Shown piece by piece: positions 7,749 to 16,772 of a stretch of 38,537 bases of DNA. The notes below the pieces were generated by a model. That model was not told the origin of the DNA, ran no database searches, and saw only the letters and a program-made list of their open reading frames with translations. Position 1 is the stretch's first letter. Each line of letters starts with the position of its first letter. This DNA is from Gemmatimonadota bacterium (GTDB taxonomy: Bacteria > Gemmatimonadota > Gemmatimonadetes > Gemmatimonadales > GWC2-71-9). The DNA is taken from assembly GCA_040388535.1 (NCBI GenBank), contig JAZKBR010000009.1, positions 193,774 through 232,310 of the forward strand. The letters run 5' to 3'. Both the position numbers and the translations under genes were made by a program.

Positions 7749-8648
7749 GTGCTGATTCGCCGCCCCGATGACATCGCTTCGCGTGACATCACCGACGAAG
7801 CGCTCTACCTGAATCGACGCGCCTGGTTGCAAGCCGCCGGAGTCTCACTGGCTGCCTTCGCCCCGCTGCGGTTCTCCCGATTCCACAGCGTCGACGACAA
7901 GCCGACTCCCTACAAGCTCATCACGACCTACAACAACTTCTACGAATTCGGCACTTCGAAGGAAGACCCCTCGGAGAATGCCGGCACGTTGCGGCCGAAG
8001 CCGTGGACCGTGTCAGTCGAAGGCGACATCAAGCGCCCGGCGAAATACGCGCTCGACGATCTCCTACGCGGGATCCCGGTCGTTGACCGGACCTATCGCC
8101 ATCGCTGCGTCGAGGCATGGTCGATGGTGATTCCCTGGAACGGGATCCAGTTGCGGGATTTGATCCGCAAGCTCGAACCCGGCTCGAAAGCGAAATTCGT
8201 TGAATTCACGACCCTCAACGATCCAGTGCAAATGCCGGGGCTCCGGTCGAACGCGCTGCCCTGGCCGTATGTCGAAGCGTTGCGGATGGACGAGGCGATG
8301 CATCCGCTCACGCTCCTTGCGACCGGCATCTATGGCAAGTCGCTGCTCAACCAGAACGGCGCACCACTCCGTCTGGTGACGCCGTGGAAGTACGGCTTCA
8401 AGGGCGGCAAATCGATTGTGCGGATTCGCTTTCTCGAGTCGCAGCCGGCGACCACCTGGAATGTGGCCGCGCCGGATGAGTACGGCTTCTACGCCAACGT
8501 GAATCCGTCGGTCGATCATCCGCGCTGGACTCAGTCGAAGGAGCGGCCGATCGGCGGATTCCTCAAGGTGCCGACGCTCCCGTTCAACGGCTACGCTGAT
8601 CAGGTTGCCTCGCTCTACGCAGGGATGGACCTGCGCCGCAACTTCTGA
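7749..8648 (+). CDS. msrP: Protein-methionine-sulfoxide reductase catalytic subunit
   Basis: MsrP (YedY) is a molybdopterin enzyme that reduces methionine sulfoxide in envelope proteins. The 299-residue product has the family N-terminus ([18 protein letters not shown]), a twin-arginine signal at Arg23-Arg24 that implies export of the folded protein. Cys120 in HRCVEAWS is the expected molybdenum ligand, and the C-terminal half ([15 protein letters not shown]) is typical of the family. GTG 7749 is preceded by GGAG at a normal distance; earlier in-frame sequence runs back through the tRNA and is not coding. msrQ starts 4 bases downstream, the usual pairing. Confidence 0.95.
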   Translation: MLIRRPDDIASRDITDEALYLNRRAWLQAAGVSLAAFAPLRFSRFHSVDDKPTPYKLITTYNNFYEFGTSKEDPSENAGTLRPKPWTVSVEGDIKRPAKYALDDLLRGIPVVDRTYRHRCVEAWSMVIPWNGIQLRDLIRKLEPGSKAKFVEFTTLNDPVQMPGLRSNALPWPYVEALRMDEAMHPLTLLATGIYGKSLLNQNGAPLRLVTPWKYGFKGGKSIVRIRFLESQPATTWNVAAPDEYGFYANVNPSVDHPRWTQSKERPIGGFLKVPTLPFNGYADQVASLYAGMDLRRNF

Positions 8649-8652
8649 ATCG

Positions 8653-9285
8653 ATGACCGCTGCGCAATGGGTCGGGCGTGTCGCCCGGCCCGCCGTCTGG
8701 TTCGGCGGCGCCATCCCGGCCGTCGTCCTCGTGCTCCGTTTCTTCAACGTCTACGGGGAAGACCTCGGCGCGAATCCCGCTGAGAAGCTGGAGCACTTCA
8801 CCGGAACCGCAGCGCTCATCATCCTGCTGGTGACCCTGACGATCACCCCGCTGCGCCGGGTCACCGGAGTCAATGCGTTCATCAAGCTGCGGCGGCCGAT
8901 CGGCCTCTGGGCCTTTGCGTATGCCTGCGTCCACCTCTCCTGCTACCTCGTCTTCGACCAGTCGTTCGATTGGCCCGAGATTCTCAAGGACATCGCCAAG
9001 CGGCCCTACATCACGGTCGGCTTTACCGCCTTCCTGATCCTCCTTGCCCTCGCCTTGACCTCGACCGCCTGGGCGATCCGGCGGCTCGGTCGGCGCTGGC
9101 AGGCCCTCCACCGGCTGGTCTATGTGGCCGCGACGCTCGGGGTCTTCCATTACCTCTGGTCGGTGAAGCGCGACGTATCCGTACCGGTCGGGCTGGGGAT
9201 GGTGTTGCTCGCCCTTCTCGCGCTGAGGGTCAAACGGCCGCCAAGTCGCGCGGCTGCCGGGGACGCCCTACCTTTAGAGTCCTGA
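8653..9285 (+). CDS. msrQ: Heme-binding quinol:MsrP electron-transfer subunit
   Basis: MsrQ (YedZ) is an inner-membrane b-type heme protein that passes electrons from the quinone pool to MsrP. The 210-residue product has about six membrane segments and the expected membrane histidines: EHFTGTAAL, FAYACVHLS, and the pair in LHRLVYVAATLGVFHYLW. ATG 8653 is 4 bases after msrP. No molybdenum-cofactor genes lie in the window, so the cofactor must be supplied from elsewhere. Confidence 0.95.
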   Translation: MTAAQWVGRVARPAVWFGGAIPAVVLVLRFFNVYGEDLGANPAEKLEHFTGTAALIILLVTLTITPLRRVTGVNAFIKLRRPIGLWAFAYACVHLSCYLVFDQSFDWPEILKDIAKRPYITVGFTAFLILLALALTSTAWAIRRLGRRWQALHRLVYVAATLGVFHYLWSVKRDVSVPVGLGMVLLALLALRVKRPPSRAAAGDALPLES

Positions 9286-9348
9286 CCTGATCCGATTGGC
9301 ACCGCCGTCACTTGTGGCCACGCCGCGGCCCCCGCACGGAGATCCTGA

Positions 9349-10704
9349 ATGACTTTCGTCCATCGTAGCGTGGTACTGGCCCTCGTGGTCGCCGGCTGTT
9401 CGCCTGCCGACAAGCCCCAGGCCCCGACGGCCCCCGCTGTCGCCATGTCTCCGGTGACGGTGGAATCGAAGGCGACCAGCAACGGTGCCACGCCGATGTT
9501 TCTGATGACCCCGGGCGGCGCGAAGGTGCTCTCCTGGGTCGCGGCGCCGGATAGCGGGTCGGAAGGGGTGCTCTTCGTGCGGGTCGAGGCTCCCGACGGC
9601 AAGGTCACCACGTCGGGCATTCACGATCCACTCGGCGCCGTCGAGCCGCATGGCGAAGCACCGCCGCAACTCGCCGCAGGTGCCGACGGCTCGCTGTACG
9701 CGCTCTACACCGTGGGACGGGACACCGGTGGTCGTTTCGCCAAGAGCGCGCTGCGCTTCTCGCGCAGCACCGACGGCGGTGCGACCTGGAGCGCGCCCCA
9801 GAGTCTCAACGAGGGCGAAGAGTTCGGGTCGAACAACTTCCATTCGCTGCTGGCTGGCAATGACGGGACCGTGTACGCTGCCTGGCTCAGCAGCGTCGAT
9901 CAGAAGTCGGGCGTCTGGCTTCGGGTCTCGTCGGATGGCGGGAAGAGCTGGAACAAGTCCAAGGCGATCCACCCCGACCCGACCTGCCCCTGCTGCCGCA
10001 CCGGTCTGGCGCTGGCTCCCGACGGCACGCTCTACTCCTCTTATCGGAAGATCTTCCCCGGCGACGTGCGCGACATGGTCGTGATGGCGTCGCACGACAA
10101 GGGCGCCACCTGGAGTGCACCGGTGCGTCCGCGCGCCGACGAATGGGTCTTCCCGGGCTGTCCGCACGCCGGCGCGTCGCTCAAGGTCGACGCGACGGGC
10201 GCAGTGCACATCGCCTGGTGGACCGGCAAGGCCGGAGCGGCCGGGGTCTGGTATGGCGTCTCGAAGGATGGCGGTGCTACCTGGACCGCGACGCCGATTG
10301 ATACCGGCGCGACCTCGGCACCGGCCCACGTCCAGCTCGCGCTTACCGGGGCAACCGGAGTCGTGGTGGCGTGGGACGATGGCAAGTCGAAGCTCCCCCG
10401 GATTCTCCTGCGCGCGTCGGCGGATGGCGGCACGACCTTCGGCAAGGCGCTGGAAATGAGCGACGCTCGCAGCGGTGCGGCGACCTTCCCGGTCCTGGCC
10501 GTTGATCGCGACTCGCTCACCGTGGCATGGAGTCAGAAGCCCGATTCGAGTTATCGCGCGGAACTCGCCATGCGCGAGGCGATGAAGCACGACAAGAGTG
10601 TGAAAATGGGGATGCCGCGGGTCGGCCAGCAGGAAGTCCTGGCGCGCCGAATTGCGCTGTCGGCCCTGCCGGTGGCCCCCGTTTCCGTGACCCAGCGGCC
10701 GTAG
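9349..10704 (+). CDS. Asp-box (BNR) propeller lipoprotein with CPCC motif
   Basis: Sialidase-like beta-propeller protein of 451 residues. The lipobox LVVAGC puts lipidation at Cys17. Asp-box repeats are spread through it: RSTDGGATWS, SSDGGKSWN, HDKGATWS, SKDGGATWT and SADGGTTF. The catalytic Arg/Tyr/Glu set of true sialidases is not evident, so I do not call it an enzyme. Two features are unusual: TCPCCR at residues 212-217 and PGCPHAG around Cys271, which put four Cys and one His on neighbouring blades and could form a metal or redox site. It lies 63 bases after msrQ on the same strand, so an envelope redox link is possible but unproven. AGGAGA-like sequence (CGGAGA) precedes ATG 9349. Confidence 0.8.
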   Translation: MTFVHRSVVLALVVAGCSPADKPQAPTAPAVAMSPVTVESKATSNGATPMFLMTPGGAKVLSWVAAPDSGSEGVLFVRVEAPDGKVTTSGIHDPLGAVEPHGEAPPQLAAGADGSLYALYTVGRDTGGRFAKSALRFSRSTDGGATWSAPQSLNEGEEFGSNNFHSLLAGNDGTVYAAWLSSVDQKSGVWLRVSSDGGKSWNKSKAIHPDPTCPCCRTGLALAPDGTLYSSYRKIFPGDVRDMVVMASHDKGATWSAPVRPRADEWVFPGCPHAGASLKVDATGAVHIAWWTGKAGAAGVWYGVSKDGGATWTATPIDTGATSAPAHVQLALTGATGVVVAWDDGKSKLPRILLRASADGGTTFGKALEMSDARSGAATFPVLAVDRDSLTVAWSQKPDSSYRAELAMREAMKHDKSVKMGMPRVGQQEVLARRIALSALPVAPVSVTQRP

Positions 10705-10708
10705 TCAC

Positions 10709-10730
10709 AGGCCGAGTTCCAACCCGGCCT
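10709..10730 (+). terminator. Weak hairpin after the BNR lipoprotein
   Basis: AGGCCG and CGGCCT pair around a 10-base loop, 5 bases after the stop. No T-tract follows. A second short hairpin (GGGGT-CGG-ACCCC, 10750-10762) precedes the next gene. Termination here is possible but not strongly supported. Confidence 0.35.
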
Positions 10731-10791
10731 CTTCCTGCTGCGTAGCGAAGGGGTCGGACCCCCGCGTTTCCTCCAACTTCGAGCCTGCTTC

Positions 10792-13700
10792 ATGCGACGA
10801 CTTCGCATCAGTGCTGCCGTTGTGCTCCTGTTCCTGGGCACATCGGCCCACGCCGTGGCCCAGACACACGCCACTCTCGATTCGGCGACGGTTGCCGCCT
10901 TCCGCTGGCGGAACGTCGGGCCCGCCAACATGCAGGGCCGCGTCACCGACGTCGAGGGGATCCCCTCGCCGTCGCACACGTTCTTCGTCGCAAGCGCGGC
11001 TGGCGGAATCTGGAAGACCACCAACGGCGGGGTCTCGTTCCGGCCGATCTTCGAGAAGGAACGGGTGGTGTCGATGGGCGATCTCGCGATCGCGCCGAGC
11101 GACACCAATCAGATCTGGGCGGGGACTGGCGAAGAGGATTCCCGCAATTCCATCTCGCCGGGGCAGGGGATCTACAAGTCGGCCGACGGCGGCCTGACCT
11201 GGACCCTGATGGGACTCGAGAAGACCCAGGCGATCGCCAGGATCCTGGTGCACCCGCGGAATCCCGATGTGGTCTGGGTCGCCGCGCTGGGTGCGGCGTG
11301 GAACAGCAATCCCGAGCGCGGTCTCTACAAGACCACCGATGGTGGCAAGAACTGGCGTCTCGTGAAGTTCATCTCCGACAAGGCCGGCTTCATCGACATC
11401 GCGATGGATCCGACCAACCCCGACATTCTATTCGCGGCCAGCTGGCAGCGCGTGCGCGGACCGTACTTCCTCAATAGCGGCGGCCCCGGTAGTGCTCTCT
11501 GGAAGAGCACCGACGGCGGCGAGACCTGGAATGAAGTGAAGGGTGGCGGCTTCCCGGAAACGGTGAAGGGGCGCATTGGTCTGGCGATTGCGCCGAGCGA
11601 TGCGCGGGTGGTGTATGCCCTGGTCGAAGCCGATTCGGTGCCGAACCCGAAGGGGAAGAAGGGCGTCGGGACTCCGGCGCAGCTGCAGAACGGTCTCTAC
11701 CGTTCCGCCGATGGCGGCGCGACCTGGGCCAAGATGAACAACGTCAACGTGCGGCCGTTCTACTACTCGCAAGTCCGCGTTGACGTCAAGGATCCGAATC
11801 GGGTCTACTGGTCCTCCACGCCGGTGAGCATGAGCACCGACGGTGGCAAGACCGTGCGCCAGACGACCGTGGGCCTGCACGTCGATCACCACGCGATGTG
11901 GCTCGATCCCAATGATGCCAATCACATGGTGGTCGGCAATGACGGCGGCGTGGGACAGAGCTGGGACAAGGGCGGTAACTGGCAGTTCCTCAACTCGTTC
12001 GCGATCGGCCAGTTCTATGAAGTCTCCTTCGACTTCGCGACGCCATACAACATCTGCGGCGGCCTGCAGGACAACGGCTCGTGGTGCGGACCGAGTCGGC
12101 GCCGCAATGGTGCGATCACCAACGCGATGTGGCACAACGTCGGCGGTGGCGACGGCTTCTATACCGCCCAGGATCCGACCGATCCGAACATCATCTACTC
12201 GGAGTCGCAGGGTGGCTCGATGGGGCGCGTCGATATCTCGACCGGCCAGAGCTACCGGATCAACAAGCCCAATTGGCGCACGCGGGCCGGCGAGATGGAG
12301 GATTCCATCGCCGTGCTCGAACTCGACTCGCTGAAGGCAGCCTCACCGGCGGGGAAGAAGCGCATCACCGAGATCCGCGGGCTGGTCGCGGCCGACTCGA
12401 CCGCGCTTGACCTGCGCTGGAACTGGAACACCCCGTTCTTCCTCTCGCCGCACAACCCCACCGTCTTCTATGCCGGTGCGAATCGGGTCGTGAAGTCGGT
12501 CAAGCGCGGCGAGGATCTCTTCGTGATCTCGCCCGATCTCACGATGCGCGACACGATGAAGATCCGCGTGTCGACGCAAACCACTGGCGGCATCACGACC
12601 GATGCTACCGGCGCCGAGACCTTCGGGACCATTACCACGCTGGCGGAGTCGTACAAGCGGCCCGGTCTGCTCTATGCTGGCACCGATGATGGCAAGGTCT
12701 GGCTCACGCGCAACGATGGCGGCAACTGGGAAGACCTCACGGGTCGCTTCCCCGGCGCACCGGCGGGCGCCTACGTCGTCCGCATCGAGCCGTCGTACGT
12801 CGATACCAACACCTTCTATGTCGCGTTCGATAACCACCGCGTCGGCGACTACCTGCCGTATCTCTACGTCACCACCGACTACGGCAGGACGTTCAAGTCG
12901 ATCGTGAACAACCTGCCGACCGGTGGCGTCGATTTCCTCCACGTCGTGCGCGAGGATCCCGCGTCACCCAAGGTCCTCTATGTCGGCACCGACGTCGGCG
13001 CGTATCTCTCCCTCGATCGTGGGGCGTCGTGGCAGAAGTTCATGACCGGCCTGCCGACGGTGCCGGTGCACGATCTCAAGATCCAGCCGCGCGATCGGGA
13101 GTTGATCGCCGGCACGCACGGCCGCGCGATCTGGGTGGTCGACGTGGCGCCGCTGCCGCAACTGGCGGACTCCCTCACCCGTGCTGCGGCGCTCGTGGTA
13201 TTCAAGCCGCGGACCGCGTGGCAGTACGGTGAACGCCGCATCAACGGTGAGGATGTGGGTCAGGGCACCTTCCGTGCGACGTCACCGACCTACGGTGCGG
13301 ATATCGCCTACCGGGTCACCGGCGCCACGGCCAACACCGATCGTGCGACGATCACCATTCTCAATGCGGCAGGCGATACGGTGCAGTCGCTGACCGGCCC
13401 AGGTAGCAACGGTCTCCAGCGGGTCAGCTGGAATTTCCGGTCTCGTCCTGGTCCGCGCGCGGCACTCTCTCCCGCCGCGCTGCGCGACAGTATCAAGGGT
13501 GCCAAGCGCTTCGACGCCGTCATGGATTCGCTCACGAAGGCGGGCACCGACACCGCAGCGCTCGGTCGGGTACGACGCATCCTGCGTCCGGTCGGCGGCG
13601 CCAACCCACAGGGCGGGCGCAACTTCGGCGGAGGCGGGCCGGGTGGCCCTGGCGGTGGCCAACCGACCGGCTGGGTCGAACGGCCCGGTGAAGCAGCGGG

Positions 13701-14034
13701 TGGTGGCGGCCGTGGCCCGGGTGGTGGCGGAGCGGCCGGTGCCGACTCGGCGCTGGTGCGGATCGTGACCGGTCTCATCGCGGTTCCAAATGCACGCGGC
13801 GGCGGGAACAACTTCGGCGGCGGTGGCGGCGGGCTGGTGGCGTCGGGTGATTATCTCGTCGTCGTCAAGCTGGGCGACAAGATCGCGAAGACCCTGCTGC
13901 GGGTCGAGCGCGGTCCCGGTGCCGATATCGACGTCTCCTTCTTCGAAGATCACGACGATCCCGCCACCGATGGCGACGACGGCGATGATGCCGCGGACGA
14001 CGCAGACGGAGGCGGTGGCTTTCCGCGTCGATGA
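10792..14034 (+). CDS. Large secreted VPS10/BNR beta-propeller protein
   Basis: Exported protein of 1080 residues in the VPS10/sortilin-like 'glycosyl hydrolase' group. The signal peptide ends AVAQ near residue 24. About nine Asp-box repeats (for example KTTNGGVSF, KSADGGLTW, KTTDGGKNW, KSTDGGETW, RSADGGATW, TTDYGRTF, SLDRGASW) indicate one or two propellers over residues 30-790. A region near 800-900 resembles an FlgD/Ig-like sandwich. Residues around 936-990 and 1002-1018 are Gly-rich low complexity, and the C-terminus is a run of Asp/Gly. No catalytic residues can be assigned; binding to polysaccharide or protein is as likely as hydrolysis. Its stop overlaps the next start (ATGA), which is odd for such different products. 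Confidence 0.85.
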   Translation: MRRLRISAAVVLLFLGTSAHAVAQTHATLDSATVAAFRWRNVGPANMQGRVTDVEGIPSPSHTFFVASAAGGIWKTTNGGVSFRPIFEKERVVSMGDLAIAPSDTNQIWAGTGEEDSRNSISPGQGIYKSADGGLTWTLMGLEKTQAIARILVHPRNPDVVWVAALGAAWNSNPERGLYKTTDGGKNWRLVKFISDKAGFIDIAMDPTNPDILFAASWQRVRGPYFLNSGGPGSALWKSTDGGETWNEVKGGGFPETVKGRIGLAIAPSDARVVYALVEADSVPNPKGKKGVGTPAQLQNGLYRSADGGATWAKMNNVNVRPFYYSQVRVDVKDPNRVYWSSTPVSMSTDGGKTVRQTTVGLHVDHHAMWLDPNDANHMVVGNDGGVGQSWDKGGNWQFLNSFAIGQFYEVSFDFATPYNICGGLQDNGSWCGPSRRRNGAITNAMWHNVGGGDGFYTAQDPTDPNIIYSESQGGSMGRVDISTGQSYRINKPNWRTRAGEMEDSIAVLELDSLKAASPAGKKRITEIRGLVAADSTALDLRWNWNTPFFLSPHNPTVFYAGANRVVKSVKRGEDLFVISPDLTMRDTMKIRVSTQTTGGITTDATGAETFGTITTLAESYKRPGLLYAGTDDGKVWLTRNDGGNWEDLTGRFPGAPAGAYVVRIEPSYVDTNTFYVAFDNHRVGDYLPYLYVTTDYGRTFKSIVNNLPTGGVDFLHVVREDPASPKVLYVGTDVGAYLSLDRGASWQKFMTGLPTVPVHDLKIQPRDRELIAGTHGRAIWVVDVAPLPQLADSLTRAAALVVFKPRTAWQYGERRINGEDVGQGTFRATSPTYGADIAYRVTGATANTDRATITILNAAGDTVQSLTGPGSNGLQRVSWNFRSRPGPRAALSPAALRDSIKGAKRFDAVMDSLTKAGTDTAALGRVRRILRPVGGANPQGGRNFGGGGPGGPGGGQPTGWVERPGEAAGGGGRGPGGGGAAGADSALVRIVTGLIAVPNARGGGNNFGGGGGGLVASGDYLVVVKLGDKIAKTLLRVERGPGADIDVSFFEDHDDPATDGDDGDDAADDADGGGGFPRR

Positions 14035-14630
14035 CCAAGCGCTACGACAAGGCGTATTTCGACAAGTGGTACCGCGACCCCAGGCATCGCGTGGGGTCGC
14101 GGACGCGACTGCTCCGAGAGATCGGCTTCGTCGTCGCCGTGGCGGAGCAGTTGCTTGATCGGCCCCTCCGCTCGGTGCTCGACGTGGGGGCGGGGGAGGG
14201 GCGCTGGCAACCGCTGCTGCAGGAACTGCGACCAGGCTCGCGCTATGCCGGTGTCGAGCCCAGTGAATATGCGGTTGCACGCTGGGGTGGGCGGCGCAAC
14301 GTCCGTCTCGGTGATCTGGATTCGCTCGACGCCCTCGGCCTCGACGGACCGTTCGACCTCGTGGTCTGTGCCGATGTGCTGCACTACCTGCCGACCCCGG
14401 CGCTTCGCCGCGCGATGCACCAGCTTGCGCCACTCGTTGGTGGTTTGGCGTACTTGCCGACCTTCACGGCCGAAGACGACATCGACGGCGACCGGGTGGG
14501 CTTCCAGCGGCGCCGGGCAGCGACCTACCGGTCGATTCACCGGGCGGCCAATTTGATTCCCATCGGACTACACCTTTACGTCACTCGGGCACGTGCGAGT
14601 GAACTCGCCTCTCTGGAGCGGCCGCAATGA
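14031..14630 (+). CDS. SAM-dependent methyltransferase, class I
   Basis: Small class I methyltransferase of 199 residues, cytoplasmic. Motif I is VLDVGAGEGRW, the acidic ribose-binding position is in GVEPSEYA, and the post-core strand is FDLVVCADVLHYL. This is the Methyltransf_11/25-like core, without an obvious substrate domain, so the acceptor is unknown. ATG 14031 overlaps the preceding stop by 4 bases, and the gene ends in an ATGA overlap with the next gene. Confidence 0.85.
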   Translation: MTKRYDKAYFDKWYRDPRHRVGSRTRLLREIGFVVAVAEQLLDRPLRSVLDVGAGEGRWQPLLQELRPGSRYAGVEPSEYAVARWGGRRNVRLGDLDSLDALGLDGPFDLVVCADVLHYLPTPALRRAMHQLAPLVGGLAYLPTFTAEDDIDGDRVGFQRRRAATYRSIHRAANLIPIGLHLYVTRARASELASLERPQ

Positions 14631-15253
14631 CTCGCGACTCTCGGCGCTCCTGGTGGCTGCTCGGCATCGGAACTCTGGCCCTGGTGGTGTCACGGTTCGG
14701 CGCTTACGACCCCGGCACCTGGCTGATGGAGGTTTTCCCGATCTTCCTCGTGGTGCCGGTACTCATCTTCAGCGCCCGGCGCTTCCCGCTGACCCCGATG
14801 CTCTATCTGTTGATCCTGATCCACGCCATCATCCTGATGGTCGGTGGGCACTGGACATACGCGCGGGTGCCGGCCGGATACTGGGTCCAGGAACTGTTCG
14901 GGATGGTGCGCAACCCATATGACCGGCTCGGCCATTTCGCCCAAGGCTTCGTGCCCGCCATTGCGGCCCGTGAGATCTACCGGCGGCGCATCCCGCTCCC
15001 GCCCGGGAAGTGGCTCTTCTGGCTGGTCTGCTGCACCTGCCTGGCCATCTCGGCGTGCTACGAATTCATCGAGTGGTGGAGCGCACTGGCGATGGGGAAC
15101 GGCGCGACAGACTTCCTCGGCACGCAGGGCGATATCTGGGATACGCAGTGGGATATGTTCACCGCCCTGATCGGCAGCGGGGTGGCGCAGTTGACCCTCG
15201 CCCGGCTCCACGAGAGCCAGCTGGCTGCGCTCCCCGAGCGACCCTCCTCCTGA
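14627..15253 (+). CDS. YjdF-like (DUF2238) inner-membrane protein
   Basis: Membrane protein of 208 residues with about six hydrophobic segments. Conserved-looking polar stretches typical of the DUF2238/YjdF family are present: NPYDRLGHFAQGF, CYEFIEWW and GTQGDIWDTQWDM. The family has no established function that I can cite. It is translationally linked to the upstream methyltransferase by ATGA, and pyrR begins 20 bases after it. Confidence 0.82.
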   Translation: MTRDSRRSWWLLGIGTLALVVSRFGAYDPGTWLMEVFPIFLVVPVLIFSARRFPLTPMLYLLILIHAIILMVGGHWTYARVPAGYWVQELFGMVRNPYDRLGHFAQGFVPAIAAREIYRRRIPLPPGKWLFWLVCCTCLAISACYEFIEWWSALAMGNGATDFLGTQGDIWDTQWDMFTALIGSGVAQLTLARLHESQLAALPERPSS

Positions 15254-15273
15254 ACGATTAGTATTTGGCCCCG

Positions 15274-15819
15274 ATGCCCATCACGACGCGACTCCTCGAC
15301 GCCCCCGCCCTGGGGCGGGTGCTCACGCGCATGGCCTCGGAAATTGTCGAGCGCACGGCGGGACATGGTCCGGTGGTCCTGGTGGGGATCCAGCGCCGGG
15401 GCGTCCAGCTGGCCAACCGCCTCGCGCCGATGATCGAGGCGCAGCTCGACGCGCCGATCCGGCGGGGCGTGCTCGACATCACCCTTTATCGTGACGACCT
15501 GCAGGCCATCGGCCAGCGCCCGGTGGTGCACCAGACCAAGCTCCCTCCCCATCTCGACGGCACCACGGTCGTCATCGTCGACGACGTCCTCTTCACCGGA
15601 CGCACGGTGCGCGCTGCCCTCGACGAGATCGCCGATTTCGGACGCCCCCATCGCGTACTGCTCGCGGTGCTGGTCGATCGGGGCGGGCGCGAACTGCCGA
15701 TCGCTGCCGATATCATCGGGGCCACGGTGACCACCACCAGCGATGATCACGTGAAGGTGCTGGTGGCGGATCTCGATGGTGAGGATGCCGTCGACCTGGT
15801 GCGCGGAAGGTCCACGTGA
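15274..15819 (+). CDS. pyrR: PyrR bifunctional regulator / uracil phosphoribosyltransferase
   Basis: PyrR fold of 181 residues. The PRPP-binding loop is [18 protein letters not shown], and other family signatures are [19 protein letters not shown] and [11 protein letters not shown]. Known PyrR proteins bind pyr mRNA and/or make UMP from uracil. Here it heads pyrR-pyrB-pyrC, with a GTGA overlap into pyrB. Only 20 bases separate it from the preceding stop, so no attenuator leader fits immediately upstream. TAGTATTTG just ahead of ATG 15274 could be a -10 for a very short leader, but I see no clear -35. Confidence 0.95.
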   Translation: MPITTRLLDAPALGRVLTRMASEIVERTAGHGPVVLVGIQRRGVQLANRLAPMIEAQLDAPIRRGVLDITLYRDDLQAIGQRPVVHQTKLPPHLDGTTVVIVDDVLFTGRTVRAALDEIADFGRPHRVLLAVLVDRGGRELPIAADIIGATVTTTSDDHVKVLVADLDGEDAVDLVRGRST

Positions 15820-16772
15820 CCGCGGTGCTCGGCAAGGATCTCGTCGGGCTCGAGTTTCTTTCGCGCGAGCAGATCACCGCGATTCTCGACACGGCGGAAC
15901 CGTTCAAGGAAGTGTCGGAGCGCCCGATCAAGAAGGTCCCGGCGTTGCGCGGGAAGACGATCGTCAACCTCTTCTTCGAAGCCTCGACCCGCACCCGGAT
16001 CTCGTTCGAGTTTGCCGAAAAGCGACTCTCCGCCGATACCGTCAACGTTCAGGCCGTCGGCTCGTCGGTGTCCAAGGGCGAGACCCTGGTCGACACCGCG
16101 CGCAATCTCGAGGCGATGCGGATCGACATGGTCGTGATCCGTCACGGCGCATCGGGAGCTGCGCGCTTCCTCGGCGATCGCATCCGCTCCAACGTCATCA
16201 ATGCGGGCGACGGCAAGCACGAGCACCCGACGCAGGCGCTGCTCGACCTGCTCACCCTGCGCGACCGGTTCGGCAAGCTTGAGGGGCTGAAGGTCTGCAT
16301 CGTCGGTGACGTGCTGCACTCGCGGGTCGCGCGCAGCAACATTTGGGGCCTGCTCAAGCTCGGCGCCGAGGTTGCGGTCTGCGGGCCGCCGACACTGCTG
16401 CCGAGTCACGTGGCAGACCTCGGAGTTCGCGTGTTCCGGCGCGTTGAAGAAGCGATCGAGTGGGCCGACGCGCTCAACGTGCTGCGGCTGCAGCTCGAAC
16501 GGATGCACGCCGGCTTCATCCCGTCGCTCCGGGAGTACAACCGGCTCTTCGGCGTGACCACCGAAAAGTTGTCGCGGGCACCGAAGGATCTCCTGATCCT
16601 CCATCCCGGGCCGATGAACCGCGGCGTCGAGATCGATTCCGACGTGGCCGACGGCGCCCATTCCGTGATTCTGCCGCAGGTGACCAATGGCGTCGCCGTG
16701 CGGATGGCAGTGCTTTACCTGCTGGCAGGCGGGGCGCCGGATTGGGCGTCCGCTGGAGGCGACACATCGTGA
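15816..16772 (+). CDS. pyrB: Aspartate carbamoyltransferase catalytic chain
   Basis: PyrB condenses carbamoyl phosphate with aspartate, the committed pyrimidine step. The 318-residue length is normal. Carbamoyl-phosphate site motifs are intact: [13 protein letters not shown] near residue 50, [11 protein letters not shown], and [24 protein letters not shown] is also typical. The GTG start overlaps the pyrR stop (GTGA) and the gene ends in GTGA over pyrC, so the three products should be made in linked amounts. No pyrI regulatory chain is present. Confidence 0.97.
   Translation: MTAVLGKDLVGLEFLSREQITAILDTAEPFKEVSERPIKKVPALRGKTIVNLFFEASTRTRISFEFAEKRLSADTVNVQAVGSSVSKGETLVDTARNLEAMRIDMVVIRHGASGAARFLGDRIRSNVINAGDGKHEHPTQALLDLLTLRDRFGKLEGLKVCIVGDVLHSRVARSNIWGLLKLGAEVAVCGPPTLLPSHVADLGVRVFRRVEEAIEWADALNVLRLQLERMHAGFIPSLREYNRLFGVTTEKLSRAPKDLLILHPGPMNRGVEIDSDVADGAHSVILPQVTNGVAVRMAVLYLLAGGAPDWASAGGDTS

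Noticed and set aside
9274-10590. 438-residue minus-strand open frame
   Set aside because: Antisense to the Asp-box lipoprotein; no motif, no ribosome-binding site.
9349-10704. True sialidase
   Set aside because: Asp boxes are present, but I could not place the catalytic Arg triad, Tyr and Glu; Asp boxes alone mark the fold only.
13282-14433. 383-residue minus-strand open frame
   Set aside because: Antisense across two real genes; composition bias only.
15253-15274. Pyr attenuator leader before pyrR
   Set aside because: Only 20 bases separate the neighbouring genes, too little for an anti-terminator/terminator pair.
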